Part shown: one piece after another, positions 21,181-29,028 of the stretch
Layout: each line of letters starts with the position of its first letter
Numbering within the stretch: position 1 is the first letter of the stretch
Source: Gemmatimonadota bacterium
GTDB lineage: Bacteria > Gemmatimonadota > Gemmatimonadetes > Gemmatimonadales > GWC2-71-9
NCBI GenBank assembly: GCA_040388535.1
Contig: JAZKBR010000004.1
Coordinates: forward strand, 372,001-436,000
Length of the DNA stretch: 64,000 bases
Direction: 5' to 3'
Notes under the pieces: model-generated
Database searches by the model: none
Told to the model about the DNA's origin: nothing
The model's input: only the letters and a program-made list of their open reading frames with translations
Translations under genes and position numbers: made by a program

Positions 21181-21537
21181 TCACTCCGGGATGAGCTCGA
21201 TCCGCGCCATCTCGGCGCCGTCGCCAGGCCGGTGGCCGAGCTTGAGGATCCGGGTGTAGCCGCCGGGACGGGACGCGAAGCGCGGACCCAGCACCTTGAA
21301 GAGCTTGGTGAGGATGGCGCGATTCGGAATCTTCTGCTCCACCTGACGAATGGCGTGCAGGTCACCCTTGCGGGCCAGCGTGATGAGCTTCTCGGCGTAC
21401 GGCCGGATCTCCTTCGCCTTGGCCACGGTGGTGTTGATCCCTTCGTGCTCGAACAGCGATGCCGCCATGTTGCGCATCATCGCCCGCTTGTGGGAGGACG
21501 TCCGGGAAAGCTGACGTCCCTTTGCGCGGTGCCGCAT
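21181..21537 (-). CDS. rplQ: 50S ribosomal protein L17
   Basis: 118 aa large-subunit protein. It opens MRHRAKGRQLSRTSSHKRAM and contains the family segments EGINTTVAKAKEIRPYAEKL and RPGGYTRILKLGHRPGD. It is last in the alpha operon; its ATG shares one base with the rpoA stop (TAATG). The intrinsic terminator follows. Confidence 0.98.
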   Translation of the reverse strand: MRHRAKGRQLSRTSSHKRAMMRNMAASLFEHEGINTTVAKAKEIRPYAEKLITLARKGDLHAIRQVEQKIPNRAILTKLFKVLGPRFASRPGGYTRILKLGHRPGDGAEMARIELIPE

Positions 21538-22592
21538 TACGCTTCCTCTCCGTTACCGGCCACCGCCATCGGCGACGTGCCCTGATTCGTGATCCGGAGG
21601 TCGCCATCGGCCTCCTCGAATTCCATGCCGAAATTGAGCGCTTCGCGCTGCAACAGCTCGGCAATTTCCTGCAGTGCCTTGTCACCGATGTTCTTGACGC
21701 CGTCGAGTTCCTTGGTCGAGAACTCCACCAGATCCCGCAGGGTCCGGATGTTGGAATTCTTGAGCGAGTTGAGCGACCGCACCGTGAGCCCGAGATCGTC
21801 GATCGAGCGCGCCAGGCGAGCCTTCAGCCCGGTGGCAACCATCGGCGTGTCGTTGGTGGCAGCCGGCGCAGCGTGATGTGGCACCTTGCCGAACTCGACG
21901 AAGTAGCGGAAGTGTTCCTGCGCGAGGGCGGCCGCATAGGCGATCGCATCCTCGGGCGAGATAGTTCCGTTGGTCTCGACCGAGACCGCAAGGCGGTCGT
22001 AGTCGGTGCGCTGGCCGACGCGCGTTTCCTGCACCGTGAAGTTGGCACGACGGACCGGATTGTAGATCGCGTCGATCCGCACCAGGTCGATCGGGAAGGA
22101 GCGTTCGGTCGGATGCATTTCCGACTCGACGTAGCCGCGACCCTTGTTGACGTAGAGCTCGCAGGTGACTTCGCGATCATCCTGGACCGTGAAGAGCAGC
22201 TGGTCGGGATTGATGATGGTCGCCCGGCCGCTCTCCTGAATGTCACGCGCATACACCGGACCCGGGCCCTGCTTGGTGAGCCGGAGCACGGTCGAGTCGA
22301 CGTCGGCCTCGAGCACGAGCGTGAGGGCCTTGAGACGCTGCACGATCTGGTGCACGTCTTCGAGGACGCCCTGCACCGTCTGATGCTCGTGCACGACGCC
22401 ATCGAGGCGGAAGCCCCAGACGGCGCTGCCGCGCAGCGAGGACAACAGCAACCGCCGCAGCGAATTGCCGAGCGTGTGGCCGAAGCCCCGCTCGAGCGGC
22501 TGCAGACGGAACTCGGCGATGTTCGGGTTGTCGTCCCGCTTGGTCATTTCGACCACGTGCGGACGGACGAGCCCGGTCAGATCAATGCTCAT
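21537..22592 (-). CDS. rpoA: DNA-directed RNA polymerase alpha subunit
   Basis: 351 aa. The N-terminal domain (about 1-235) provides dimerisation and the core assembly site (LERGFGHTLGNSLRRLLLSS, KGRGYVESEMHPTERSFPID). The C-terminal domain (about 260-320) is the helix-hairpin-helix that touches UP elements and activators (LGLTVRSLNSLKNSNIRTL, KNIGDKALQEIAELL). An acidic and then flexible tail of about 25 residues follows the CTD. The gene is flanked by rpsD and rplQ in the conserved bacterial order. Confidence 0.99.
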   Translation of the reverse strand: MSIDLTGLVRPHVVEMTKRDDNPNIAEFRLQPLERGFGHTLGNSLRRLLLSSLRGSAVWGFRLDGVVHEHQTVQGVLEDVHQIVQRLKALTLVLEADVDSTVLRLTKQGPGPVYARDIQESGRATIINPDQLLFTVQDDREVTCELYVNKGRGYVESEMHPTERSFPIDLVRIDAIYNPVRRANFTVQETRVGQRTDYDRLAVSVETNGTISPEDAIAYAAALAQEHFRYFVEFGKVPHHAAPAATNDTPMVATGLKARLARSIDDLGLTVRSLNSLKNSNIRTLRDLVEFSTKELDGVKNIGDKALQEIAELLQREALNFGMEFEEADGDLRITNQGTSPMAVAGNGEEA

Positions 22593-22609
22593 CAGCGCGA
22601 TTTCCTTCG

Positions 22610-23245
22610 TTACTTCGAGTAAAGCTCGACGATGAGCTGTTCCTGCGCGTTCACCGGAATCGCATCGCGCGTCGGCAGCTCAAGGAGACGGCCCGCGGCC
22701 TTTTCGGCATCCACGGAGAGCCAGCCCACGGTGGTACCGCGGGAGGCCTGCTCCTGCGCGGCCATCACGGCAACCATCTCGCGATCGGTCGGGGTGACAC
22801 GTACTTCGTGGCCCGGAAGGACCTTGAAGGACGGGATGTCGACCCGCTTGCCGTTGACTTCGATATGCCCGTGACGCACCAGCTGGCGGGCGGCGCGACG
22901 CGAGGCCGCGAAGCCCATCCGGTACACGACGTTATCGAGACGAGTCTCGAGCGCGACGAGCAGGTTGGTGCCCTTCATGCCGGGCAGGTGCGACGCCTTG
23001 GTGTAGGTGGTGCGGAACTGGGTCTCGGTGAGACCGTACATCCGCTTCACCTTCTGCTTCTCACGCAGCTGCTTGGCGTATTCCGACGTCTTGCGGCCAC
23101 GCCCGGCATTCTGGCCATGCTGGCCGGCCGGATAGGCCCGACGCTCCACCGCGCACTTCTCGGTGAGGCAACGGGTTCCCTTGAGGAAGAGCTTCGTGCC
23201 CTCGCGACGGCAGAGCCGGCACGCTGGTCCAGTGTATCGCGACAT
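22610..23245 (-). CDS. rpsD: 30S ribosomal protein S4
   Basis: 211 aa 16S rRNA-binding primary assembly protein. The N-terminus keeps the zinc Cys set CRLC (9, 12) with C26 and C31, so this is the C+ form. The S4 RNA-binding fold is seen in LETRLDNVVYRMGFAASRRA and LVRHGHIEVNGKRVDIPSF. In other bacteria S4 is the autogenous repressor of the alpha operon. No pseudoknot was identified with confidence in the short leader here. Confidence 0.99.
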   Translation of the reverse strand: MSRYTGPACRLCRREGTKLFLKGTRCLTEKCAVERRAYPAGQHGQNAGRGRKTSEYAKQLREKQKVKRMYGLTETQFRTTYTKASHLPGMKGTNLLVALETRLDNVVYRMGFAASRRAARQLVRHGHIEVNGKRVDIPSFKVLPGHEVRVTPTDREMVAVMAAQEQASRGTTVGWLSVDAEKAAGRLLELPTRDAIPVNAQEQLIVELYSK

Positions 23246-23248
23246 AGG

Positions 23249-23647
23249 CTAGACCCGCCGCTTCTTCGGAGGACGGCACCCGTTGTGTGGAATCGGGGTC
23301 ACGTCGCGAATCGACGCCACCTTGAGCCCGACCGACGCGAGGGCCTGGATGGCCGATTCGCGTCCGCTGCCGGGACCCTGCACGCGCACGTGGACCTTGC
23401 GGAGTCCGAGATTCAGCGCCTCGCGGGCACAGTTCTCGGACGCCACGGTGGCCGCGAACGGCGTGGACTTCTTCGATCCCTTGAACCCCGCCTTGCCGGC
23501 GGTGCCCCACGCGATGGTGTTGCCGCGCAAGTCGGTGATCGTGATCAGCACATTGTTGAAGGTCGCGGAGATGTGAACCATCCCCTCCGACTCGACAATC
23601 TTCTTCGAGCGCTTGGCGCTCGGCTTCGCCGTAGTAGGTGCAGTCAT
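23249..23647 (-). CDS. rpsK: 30S ribosomal protein S11
   Basis: 132 aa protein of the 30S platform near the mRNA exit. Family segments [38 protein letters not shown] and [17 protein letters not shown] are all intact. It lies 3 nt both from rpsM and from rpsD in the alpha operon. Confidence 0.99.
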   Translation of the reverse strand: MTAPTTAKPSAKRSKKIVESEGMVHISATFNNVLITITDLRGNTIAWGTAGKAGFKGSKKSTPFAATVASENCAREALNLGLRKVHVRVQGPGSGRESAIQALASVGLKVASIRDVTPIPHNGCRPPKKRRV

Positions 23648-23650
23648 GGC

Positions 23651-24031
23651 TTACTTCTTCGTCGCCTTCTTCTTGCCGGCGATGGCCCGACGGGGGCCCT
23701 TCTTCGTCCGGGCGTTGGTGTGCGTGCGCTGGCCGCGCACCGGCAACCCGCGCCGATGACGAATCCCGCGATAGCTGCCGATGTCCTGAAGTCGCTTGAT
23801 GTTCATCGCGATTTCAGTGCGAAGCGCGCCTTCGGTCTTCACCGAACGCTCGATGATCTGCCGCAGGCGGCCGACCTCGGCGTCGGAAAGATCCTTGATG
23901 CGCGTGTCAGGCGAGATGCCGGTCTCGGCGAGCAACTTCTTGCTCGTCACCCGGCCAATCCCGTAGATGTACGTCAGGCCAATTTCAACGCGCTTTTCGC
24001 GCGGAAGATCGACGCCAGCAATACGCGCCAT
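23651..24031 (-). CDS. rpsM: 30S ribosomal protein S13
   Basis: 126 aa head protein of the 30S subunit that contacts the P-site tRNA and forms intersubunit bridges. It starts [20 protein letters not shown] and includes [20 protein letters not shown], followed by a very basic tail. It lies 1 nt after rpmJ. Confidence 0.99.
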   Translation of the reverse strand: MARIAGVDLPREKRVEIGLTYIYGIGRVTSKKLLAETGISPDTRIKDLSDAEVGRLRQIIERSVKTEGALRTEIAMNIKRLQDIGSYRGIRHRRGLPVRGQRTHTNARTKKGPRRAIAGKKKATKK

Positions 24032-24032
24032 A

Positions 24033-24149
24033 TCAGCCCTGCCGCTGCTTATGCTTTGGGGTGCGCTTGCAGATGATGCGCGTCACACCGCGACGCTTCA
24101 CCACCACACAGCTCTCGCAAATCGGCTTCACACTCGAGCGAACCTTCAC
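24033..24149 (-). CDS. rpmJ: 50S ribosomal protein L36
   Basis: 38 aa gene starting at GTG 24149. The product begins [14 protein letters not shown] and ends HKQRQG. The zinc ligands Cys11, Cys14, Cys27 and His33 are all present, so it is the C+ type. AGGGAG precedes the start by about 9 nt. It is first in the alpha operon. infA, secY, adk and map, which often lie just upstream, are not here. Confidence 0.96.
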   Translation of the reverse strand: MKVRSSVKPICESCVVVKRRGVTRIICKRTPKHKQRQG

Positions 24150-24191
24150 GACACGCGTCTCCCTGAAGACGGGGTTTCGGCCTAGCAAGGA

Positions 24192-24220
24192 ATGATACTG
24201 GAGCCTCGGACCGTGCGCAA
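24192..24220 (-). promoter_or_regulatory. Sigma70-type promoter of the alpha ribosomal operon
   Basis: On the minus strand TTGCGC (24220-24215) and TATCAT (24197-24192) are separated by 17 nt. The inferred start near 24185 leaves a leader of about 36 nt before rpmJ. It lies between the pyrF stop and rpmJ, so the alpha operon can be expressed independently of the upstream pyrimidine genes. Confidence 0.6.
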
Positions 24221-24247
24221 CCCTGTGCCCCCCAACAACGTGGGTGG

Positions 24248-24928
24248 TCAGGACCCGATCAGACGCCGAAACTCAGCCCAGGCTTCTCCTGGCTTTTCCG
24301 CCGCCGTGATCGGACGGCCGACCACCAGGTCGGTCGCGCCACCTGCAAGTGCCGCCTCCGGCGTCGCGACCCGGCGCTGATCCCCTGCCTCCTCTCCGGC
24401 CCGCCGGATTCCCGGCACCACCAGCCGCCCGGCGCCCACTACGGGGCGGACCAGGGCCAGGTCGCTGGCCGAGCAGACCACCCCGTCTACCCCCGCCGCC
24501 ATGGCGATGCCGGCAAGTCGCGCGGCCTCGGCCCCGGGATCCACCAGCGACCGGCCCGTCACATTTGCGAAACCGGCCGCATCGTGGGAAGTCAGGACCG
24601 TCACGGCCACTACGTGCAATCGCCCGGCGGCAGCCGCTACGGCCGCCTGCAGCATCTCGGTCCCGCCGAGGGCGTGAACCGTGATCATCCGGACGCCGAG
24701 TTCGGCAGCCGCCGTCACCGCGCCGTGCACCGTGTTGGGAATATCGTGCCACTTGAGGTCGAGAAACACGGGATGACCCGCGTCGAGGACGCTGCGGACA
24801 AATCCGTGGCCCGCCCGCGTCATCAGCACCGACCCGACTTTTACCGGCGCTCCGGTCGGCAGCAGGTCGAGCAGGTCGACCGCGCTCGGTGCATCGGGAT
24901 GATCCAGGGCGACGTAAAGCTCAGCCAT
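24248..24928 (-). CDS. pyrF: Orotidine 5'-phosphate decarboxylase
   Basis: 226 aa enzyme that decarboxylates OMP to UMP, the last step of de novo pyrimidine synthesis. The catalytic Asp-Lys-Asp array is in [10 protein letters not shown] (Asp57, Lys59, Asp62). Substrate-phosphate segments include [12 protein letters not shown] and [14 protein letters not shown]. Length is that of the short bacterial family. The ATG overlaps the pyrD stop by 8 nt, so the two are coupled. Confidence 0.97.
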   Translation of the reverse strand: MAELYVALDHPDAPSAVDLLDLLPTGAPVKVGSVLMTRAGHGFVRSVLDAGHPVFLDLKWHDIPNTVHGAVTAAAELGVRMITVHALGGTEMLQAAVAAAAGRLHVVAVTVLTSHDAAGFANVTGRSLVDPGAEAARLAGIAMAAGVDGVVCSASDLALVRPVVGAGRLVVPGIRRAGEEAGDQRRVATPEAALAGGATDLVVGRPITAAEKPGEAWAEFRRLIGS

Positions 24929-25787
24929 CGTGTTGCTCCAGTTCGGTCAGCAATCGTTCGGGTAGGTGGGGATCAGCCAGCGCGGCGGTGCCAATGGCGA
25001 CCAGCGACGCGCCGGCCCGGAGATAGTCACGCACGTCGGTCGCGCCGCGGATTCCACCGACGCCGATGAGCGGAAATCCCGGCAAGCGCTCCGCTGTGCG
25101 ACGCACAGCAAGTAGTCCGGTCGCCAGAAGCGCCGGACCGCTCACGCCGCCAAAACCGTTGCCAAGACGCGGTGAGGCGCCTTCAAACAGGAAGCCGGGG
25201 AGCGTGTTCACCAGACTGGCCCCGTCGGCCCCGGCGTCGCGCGCAGCCATTGCCATCAGCGGGATATCGGGAAGCGCCGGCGAGAGCTTCGCGAAGAGGG
25301 GTCGGGCCGTCACTCGGCGGCAACGCGACACCACCTCGGCGATGCTGCGGGAATCGGCGCCGAATTCGACCCCGCCCGCAGATGTGTTCGGACACGAGAG
25401 GTTGATCTCGTACGCCGCGTGACCTTCGAGGTCATCAAGTTGTTCGATGACCGTCGCATACTCTTCGATCGTGAACCCCACAACGTTCACGATGATCCGG
25501 GGCCCGCTGAGGTTGGCCTGCAGCCAGGGCAATTCCTGCTGGCGAACCTGAACGGCACCCGGGTTTGCGAGGCCCACCGAGTTGATCATCCCACCGCGAA
25601 ACTCCGCGACCCGCGGTGCCTTGTTCCCGATGCGCGGAGTGAGCGACACCGCTTTGGTGACCAGGCCCCCGAGTCGTTCGAGCGCCATGGCGCCGCGCAA
25701 CTCGCGCCCGAAGCCGGCGGTTCCTGACGCGAGCATCAGCGGATTCGCGAACTCCAACCCCGCGACGCTACAGCGCAATGATTTCAC
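24921..25787 (-). CDS. pyrD: Dihydroorotate dehydrogenase, class 1
   Basis: 288 aa FMN enzyme oxidising dihydroorotate to orotate. The class 1 active-site Cys is in YEINLSCPNTSAGG, the FMN phosphate site in PLIGVGGIRGATDV and AGASLVAIGTAAL, and the substrate-contact region in NSVGLANPGA. A Cys rather than Ser base marks the soluble class 1 type (1B partners with PyrK, which is not in the window). The GTG at 25787 overlaps the upstream stop as GTGA; a longer reading frame to 26060 overlaps the lipoprotein gene and has no family similarity. Confidence 0.95.
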   Translation of the reverse strand: MKSLRCSVAGLEFANPLMLASGTAGFGRELRGAMALERLGGLVTKAVSLTPRIGNKAPRVAEFRGGMINSVGLANPGAVQVRQQELPWLQANLSGPRIIVNVVGFTIEEYATVIEQLDDLEGHAAYEINLSCPNTSAGGVEFGADSRSIAEVVSRCRRVTARPLFAKLSPALPDIPLMAMAARDAGADGASLVNTLPGFLFEGASPRLGNGFGGVSGPALLATGLLAVRRTAERLPGFPLIGVGGIRGATDVRDYLRAGASLVAIGTAALADPHLPERLLTELEQHDG

Positions 25788-27142
25788 GGGAGAGGAGCGC
25801 CTCCCGGTGCCGACCCTCGGCGCCCCGAAGCGGCACGGGCCCGGTAGAGCAGAAACGATCGCAGCGAATCCTCGAGCTGAACGAACCCGCTGTCCTGACG
25901 TCCGAGCAGATACGCGAGGTAGGCGTTGCCCGGCGGGAGTGCAGCGAGCCGGGCGCGGAGCGCACCACCGGAATCCGGCTCGATCGGGAGGCGAGCGAGG
26001 ATTGCCTTCGCGACATAGGGGGACTGCGGCCAGTCGCGCTCGACACGAGCAAACAGCCAACTGGCGAGGGCCGGGGCCCGCAAGGAGTCGCGAGCATTCT
26101 CGCCCAGCACGAACAGGACGAGATCGCCCTGTGGTCCGCCGGCCCGGGTCGCCGCCTCCTCATCGAGCAGCGCGATCGAGAGTCGCCGAAGTTCCTCCGC
26201 GCGGCGACGCGCGAGCCCTTCGTCGGTGGCCTGCCCGAGTGAATCAAGACGGACCTTCAAGTCCCCTGGGGAATGGGCGCGGGCCACGGTTCGATCGACG
26301 GCGAGGAGAACTCCCGCCCCGGCGGCCTCGGTCCCCGGAAACGTCAGGAGCTTGCCGAGGTAGCGATCGCTCACCGCAGATTCCTCTTGCTCGGTGCCAC
26401 GAATCGCTCCCAGCAGCCACCGCGATTGCCGCTCCGGTGTGGCGATCCGCGAAGCGGAGAGGAGCAGCAGGAGCGAGTCCGTCGCGATGCTGCTTCGACC
26501 AGCCTGCGCCCGGACGAGAGGAACGAAGTCGAGCGAGGAGTCGGCCGTCAGCAGGAGGGTTCGGAGTTCCGCCCGCGATTCCGCACTGCGATCGAGGGCC
26601 GCGAGGGCGGTCGCCCGGTTGAGGCGCGAGCGGGCGTCATCAAGCGTGGCCAGATAGCTGAGCGCCTCGCTCCAGCGACCGTCGCGCACGAGCGCTTCAC
26701 CCGCCCGTCGGCTCGCATCGCGGCTCACCGCGGTATCGCGGCTGGTCGACAATTCCTCGAAAAGCGCCACCGCGCCGCCATCCTGCAGCACCTCGCGACA
26801 GCGCGCCAGTTCGAGCAGCAGCGATTCACGCCACGGCGCGTTGCGACGCAGCAGAGTGCTACGCTCCAGCGCCGGCGTGGCATTCCCGCAGTCGCGCCGA
26901 CGGGCAAGCGCACGACCCTGGAGCCAGAGTGCTTCCGCCGCCGTCTCGCTTCGCGGCCGACGCACGAATGCGGACTCCGCCTTGACTGCCGCCACACCCC
27001 ACGCGTTTTCGGCATCACCGGGGCGGCCCTCCCGCTCAGCGCGGAGGGCGGCCGCGGAGTTGACCTTGGCCTGATAGAGCGAGTTGGACCAGGTGCAGCC
27101 GGTGAGGGCGAGCAATGCCGCTGCCGCAACGACCTGCCTCAC
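25784..27142 (-). CDS. Lipoprotein with helical TPR-like repeats, function unknown
   Basis: 452 aa. The N-terminus is a lipoprotein signal with lipobox LTGC (Cys16). The rest is almost entirely Ala/Leu/Arg-rich amphipathic helix, with repeats reminiscent of TPR or Sel1 arrays (LARCREVLQDGGAVALFEEL, RAGEALVRDGRWSEALSYL). It resembles outer-membrane-associated scaffold lipoproteins, but no specific family was recognised. GTG and TGA overlaps join it to both the amidase gene upstream and pyrD downstream, so it must be made with them. The amidase neighbour makes a link to septal or envelope peptidoglycan work plausible, but this is inference. Confidence 0.8.
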   Translation of the reverse strand: MRQVVAAAALLALTGCTWSNSLYQAKVNSAAALRAEREGRPGDAENAWGVAAVKAESAFVRRPRSETAAEALWLQGRALARRRDCGNATPALERSTLLRRNAPWRESLLLELARCREVLQDGGAVALFEELSTSRDTAVSRDASRRAGEALVRDGRWSEALSYLATLDDARSRLNRATALAALDRSAESRAELRTLLLTADSSLDFVPLVRAQAGRSSIATDSLLLLLSASRIATPERQSRWLLGAIRGTEQEESAVSDRYLGKLLTFPGTEAAGAGVLLAVDRTVARAHSPGDLKVRLDSLGQATDEGLARRRAEELRRLSIALLDEEAATRAGGPQGDLVLFVLGENARDSLRAPALASWLFARVERDWPQSPYVAKAILARLPIEPDSGGALRARLAALPPGNAYLAYLLGRQDSGFVQLEDSLRSFLLYRARAASGRRGSAPGGAPLP

Positions 27143-28359
27143 GGCTCACCTGCGCGGCGAGCGTCCGTCGTCTTGCGGTCGTACTGCTGCAGATATTTCA
27201 CGATCGCCTCGGCGATGGCGGAGGCGATGCCGTCCTGACCATTGCGAGTGGTCATCTGACGCGCATCATCCGGGTTGGTGCTGTAGCCCATCTCGACCAG
27301 GATCGCCGGACGTCGCGCCGTGCTCAGCACGGCGAAGCCAGCCTGCTTCACGCCGCGATCGAGCGTGCCCGCATCAGCGACTTCGCGCAGCGATGACTGC
27401 ACCAGTTCAGCCGCGCGCGCCGACTCGCGCAGGAATTCGTTGCGGGCCAGATCCTTGAGGATGAAATCGAGACCGCCCGAAGCCGCTTCATCGGCCGCAT
27501 CGGGATCGAATCGCGCTGCATCGTTTTCCATCTTCGCGACACGCTCGGCGTCGGCAGTGCGTGCTTCGGCGAGGAAATAGGTCTCGAACCCTCGCACCCT
27601 GGTGTACCCCGGCCGCGCATTGAGGGAATTCACGTGCAGTGACACGAAGAGATCACAATCCTCGGTGCGGCAGTAGCGCGGTGCGCGATGGCCGAGGGAG
27701 ATCAGCGTGTCGGTCGTCCGGGTCATCGTGACCTTGACCCCGCGACGCTCGAGTTCGTCACGCAGCAGCATCGCGATGGTGAGGGTGATGTGCTTTTCCT
27801 TGAGTCCGCCGGGGAAGTAGAGACCCGGGTTTCCCGGATCCGAGCCACCATGCCCGGCATCGACCGTCACGTGGTGCCCGGGCTTCAGCCCGTTCGGGAG
27901 CCGGCTGCGTTCCTCACGTCCGACGGTGGTCCGCGAGGGACGCGTCAACAGTTGCGACGGCGCCGGCCCCTCGGCGAGCACGGCCGTGCCGGGCGTCCAG
28001 TTCCAGCTGCGACGCAAGGGATCGGCAAGCATTTCGGCGACGAACGCGAGTGGCACGAAGAGAGAATCACCGCGGCGGTGCGAATCGGCGGGGAGTCCGC
28101 GGACGGTAGAGCCGTCGTCAACCAGCGAAGTTCCCGGGAGAAAACGGAAGGTGCCGGCCGCACTCACCAGGACGAACCACTCGGCCTCGCGTTGCCACTT
28201 CGCGCCGATCGCCTGGGCGAGGGGCCCAAGCGGCACCATGGCGCCCTGCCCCGACTCGGTACGCAGCGGAATCACCACCACACCGCGCGCGGTGCTGACC
28301 TGCAGTCGCGTCGGTGCCCCGGCGAGCAGGGCGCACATGGTCAGCGCAAGCAACTTCAT
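27139..28359 (-). CDS. Exported N-acetylmuramoyl-L-alanine amidase (Amidase_3, AmiA/B/C type)
   Basis: 406 aa zinc amidase that cleaves the MurNAc-L-Ala bond of peptidoglycan in the periplasm. A signal peptide covers residues 1-16. Residues about 30-130 resemble a copper-amine-oxidase-N-like or AMIN-type accessory domain. The catalytic domain starts near 160, with zinc ligands His170 (VDAGHGGSDPG), Glu188 (GLKEKHITL) and His242 (FVSLHVNS), and catalytic Glu356 in AILVEMGYSTNP. Its ATG overlaps the smpB stop as ATGA. An inserted segment of about 50 residues between His242 and Glu356 may be the regulatory helix seen in AmiB/AmiC. Confidence 0.94.
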   Translation of the reverse strand: MKLLALTMCALLAGAPTRLQVSTARGVVVIPLRTESGQGAMVPLGPLAQAIGAKWQREAEWFVLVSAAGTFRFLPGTSLVDDGSTVRGLPADSHRRGDSLFVPLAFVAEMLADPLRRSWNWTPGTAVLAEGPAPSQLLTRPSRTTVGREERSRLPNGLKPGHHVTVDAGHGGSDPGNPGLYFPGGLKEKHITLTIAMLLRDELERRGVKVTMTRTTDTLISLGHRAPRYCRTEDCDLFVSLHVNSLNARPGYTRVRGFETYFLAEARTADAERVAKMENDAARFDPDAADEAASGGLDFILKDLARNEFLRESARAAELVQSSLREVADAGTLDRGVKQAGFAVLSTARRPAILVEMGYSTNPDDARQMTTRNGQDGIASAIAEAIVKYLQQYDRKTTDARRAGEP

Positions 28360-28853
28360 TCGCGGCCCTTCCGCGAAATGGCGCGGGCGACTTCGCGATC
28401 GACAATCCGCTTCTTCAGGTCCTCGCGTTTGTCGTGGACCTTCTTGCCTCGGGCAAGTGCAATCATCAGCTTCGCGCGGCCGCGGAGGAAATAGATTTCG
28501 AGCGCGACCAGCGACAGTCCGTCACGCTGGACGGCCCCGATCAGCTTCTCGATCTCGCGCTTGTGAAGCAGCAACTTCCGGGAACGAACCGGGTCGTGGT
28601 TGTAGCGATTCCCCTGCTCGTACGGGGTGATGTTCAGCCCCTCCACCCACACCTCTCCGCGACTGATCCGGGCGAAGGCTTCCTTGATGGAAGCGCCCCG
28701 ACGACGCAGGGATTTGACCTCTGTGCCGGTCAGGACGAGGCCGGCCTCGACCGTGTCGAGAATATGGAAGTCGTGGGCGGCCTTGGGGTTCCGCGCGATG
28801 CTGAGGCGCGCTTCGTGGCTCGGGTCGCCGGCGGAGGAGGGTTTCGGTACCAT
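28356..28853 (-). CDS. smpB: SsrA-binding protein SmpB
   Basis: 165 aa tmRNA partner for rescue of stalled ribosomes. Family segments are SIARNPKAAHDFHILDTVEAG, LTGTEVKSLRRRGASIKEAF, NITPYEQGNRYNHDPVRSRK and the basic tail RGKKVHDKREDLKKR. The ATG at 28853 matches the usual start; the upstream extension would run through the tRNA-Leu gene on the other strand. It heads the smpB-amidase-lipoprotein-pyrD-pyrF run. No tmRNA gene was found in the window. Confidence 0.97.
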   Translation of the reverse strand: MVPKPSSAGDPSHEARLSIARNPKAAHDFHILDTVEAGLVLTGTEVKSLRRRGASIKEAFARISRGEVWVEGLNITPYEQGNRYNHDPVRSRKLLLHKREIEKLIGAVQRDGLSLVALEIYFLRGRAKLMIALARGKKVHDKREDLKKRIVDREVARAISRKGRE

Positions 28854-28879
28854 TGAACGAAGAATAACCGGGGCGATGC

Positions 28880-28909
28880 TTGACGCTCGGGACACCACGC
28901 GAGTAGGTT
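28880..28909 (+). promoter_or_regulatory. Promoter of the tRNA-Leu gene
   Basis: TTGACG (28880-28885) and TAGGTT (28904-28909) are spaced by 18 nt and place the start a few bases before the mature 5' end at 28919. Confidence 0.6.
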
Positions 28910-28918
28910 TGCCTCCCC

Positions 28919-29002
28919 GCCGAAGTGGTGAAATTGGTATACGCGCTGCGTTCAGGTCGCAGTGGGCGCAAGCCCGTGGGGGTTCGAGTCCCCCCTTCGG
29001 CA
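28919..29002 (+). tRNA. tRNA-Leu (anticodon CAG)
   Basis: An 84-nt class II tRNA. The acceptor stem GCCGAAG pairs with CTTCGGC, with A as the discriminator base required for leucyl-tRNA synthetase. The anticodon stem CTGCG/CGCAG encloses loop TTCAGGT with anticodon CAG. A long variable arm (GGGC...GCCC) and a T arm GGGGG-TTCGAGT-CCCCC follow. The 3' CCA is not encoded and must be added. It reads CUG, likely the main leucine codon in this GC-rich genome. Confidence 0.97.
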
Positions 29003-29028
29003 CTTTCCACCCCGCAGGCCGCCGCCTC

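Noticed and set aside
25788-26060. Extended N-terminus of pyrD
   Set aside because: It overlaps the lipoprotein gene in another frame and is Arg/Pro/Cys-rich with no resemblance to dihydroorotate dehydrogenases.
28919-29002. tRNA-Leu as an integration site for a mobile element
   Set aside because: No integrase, no direct repeat of the tRNA 3' end and no change in gene style around it.
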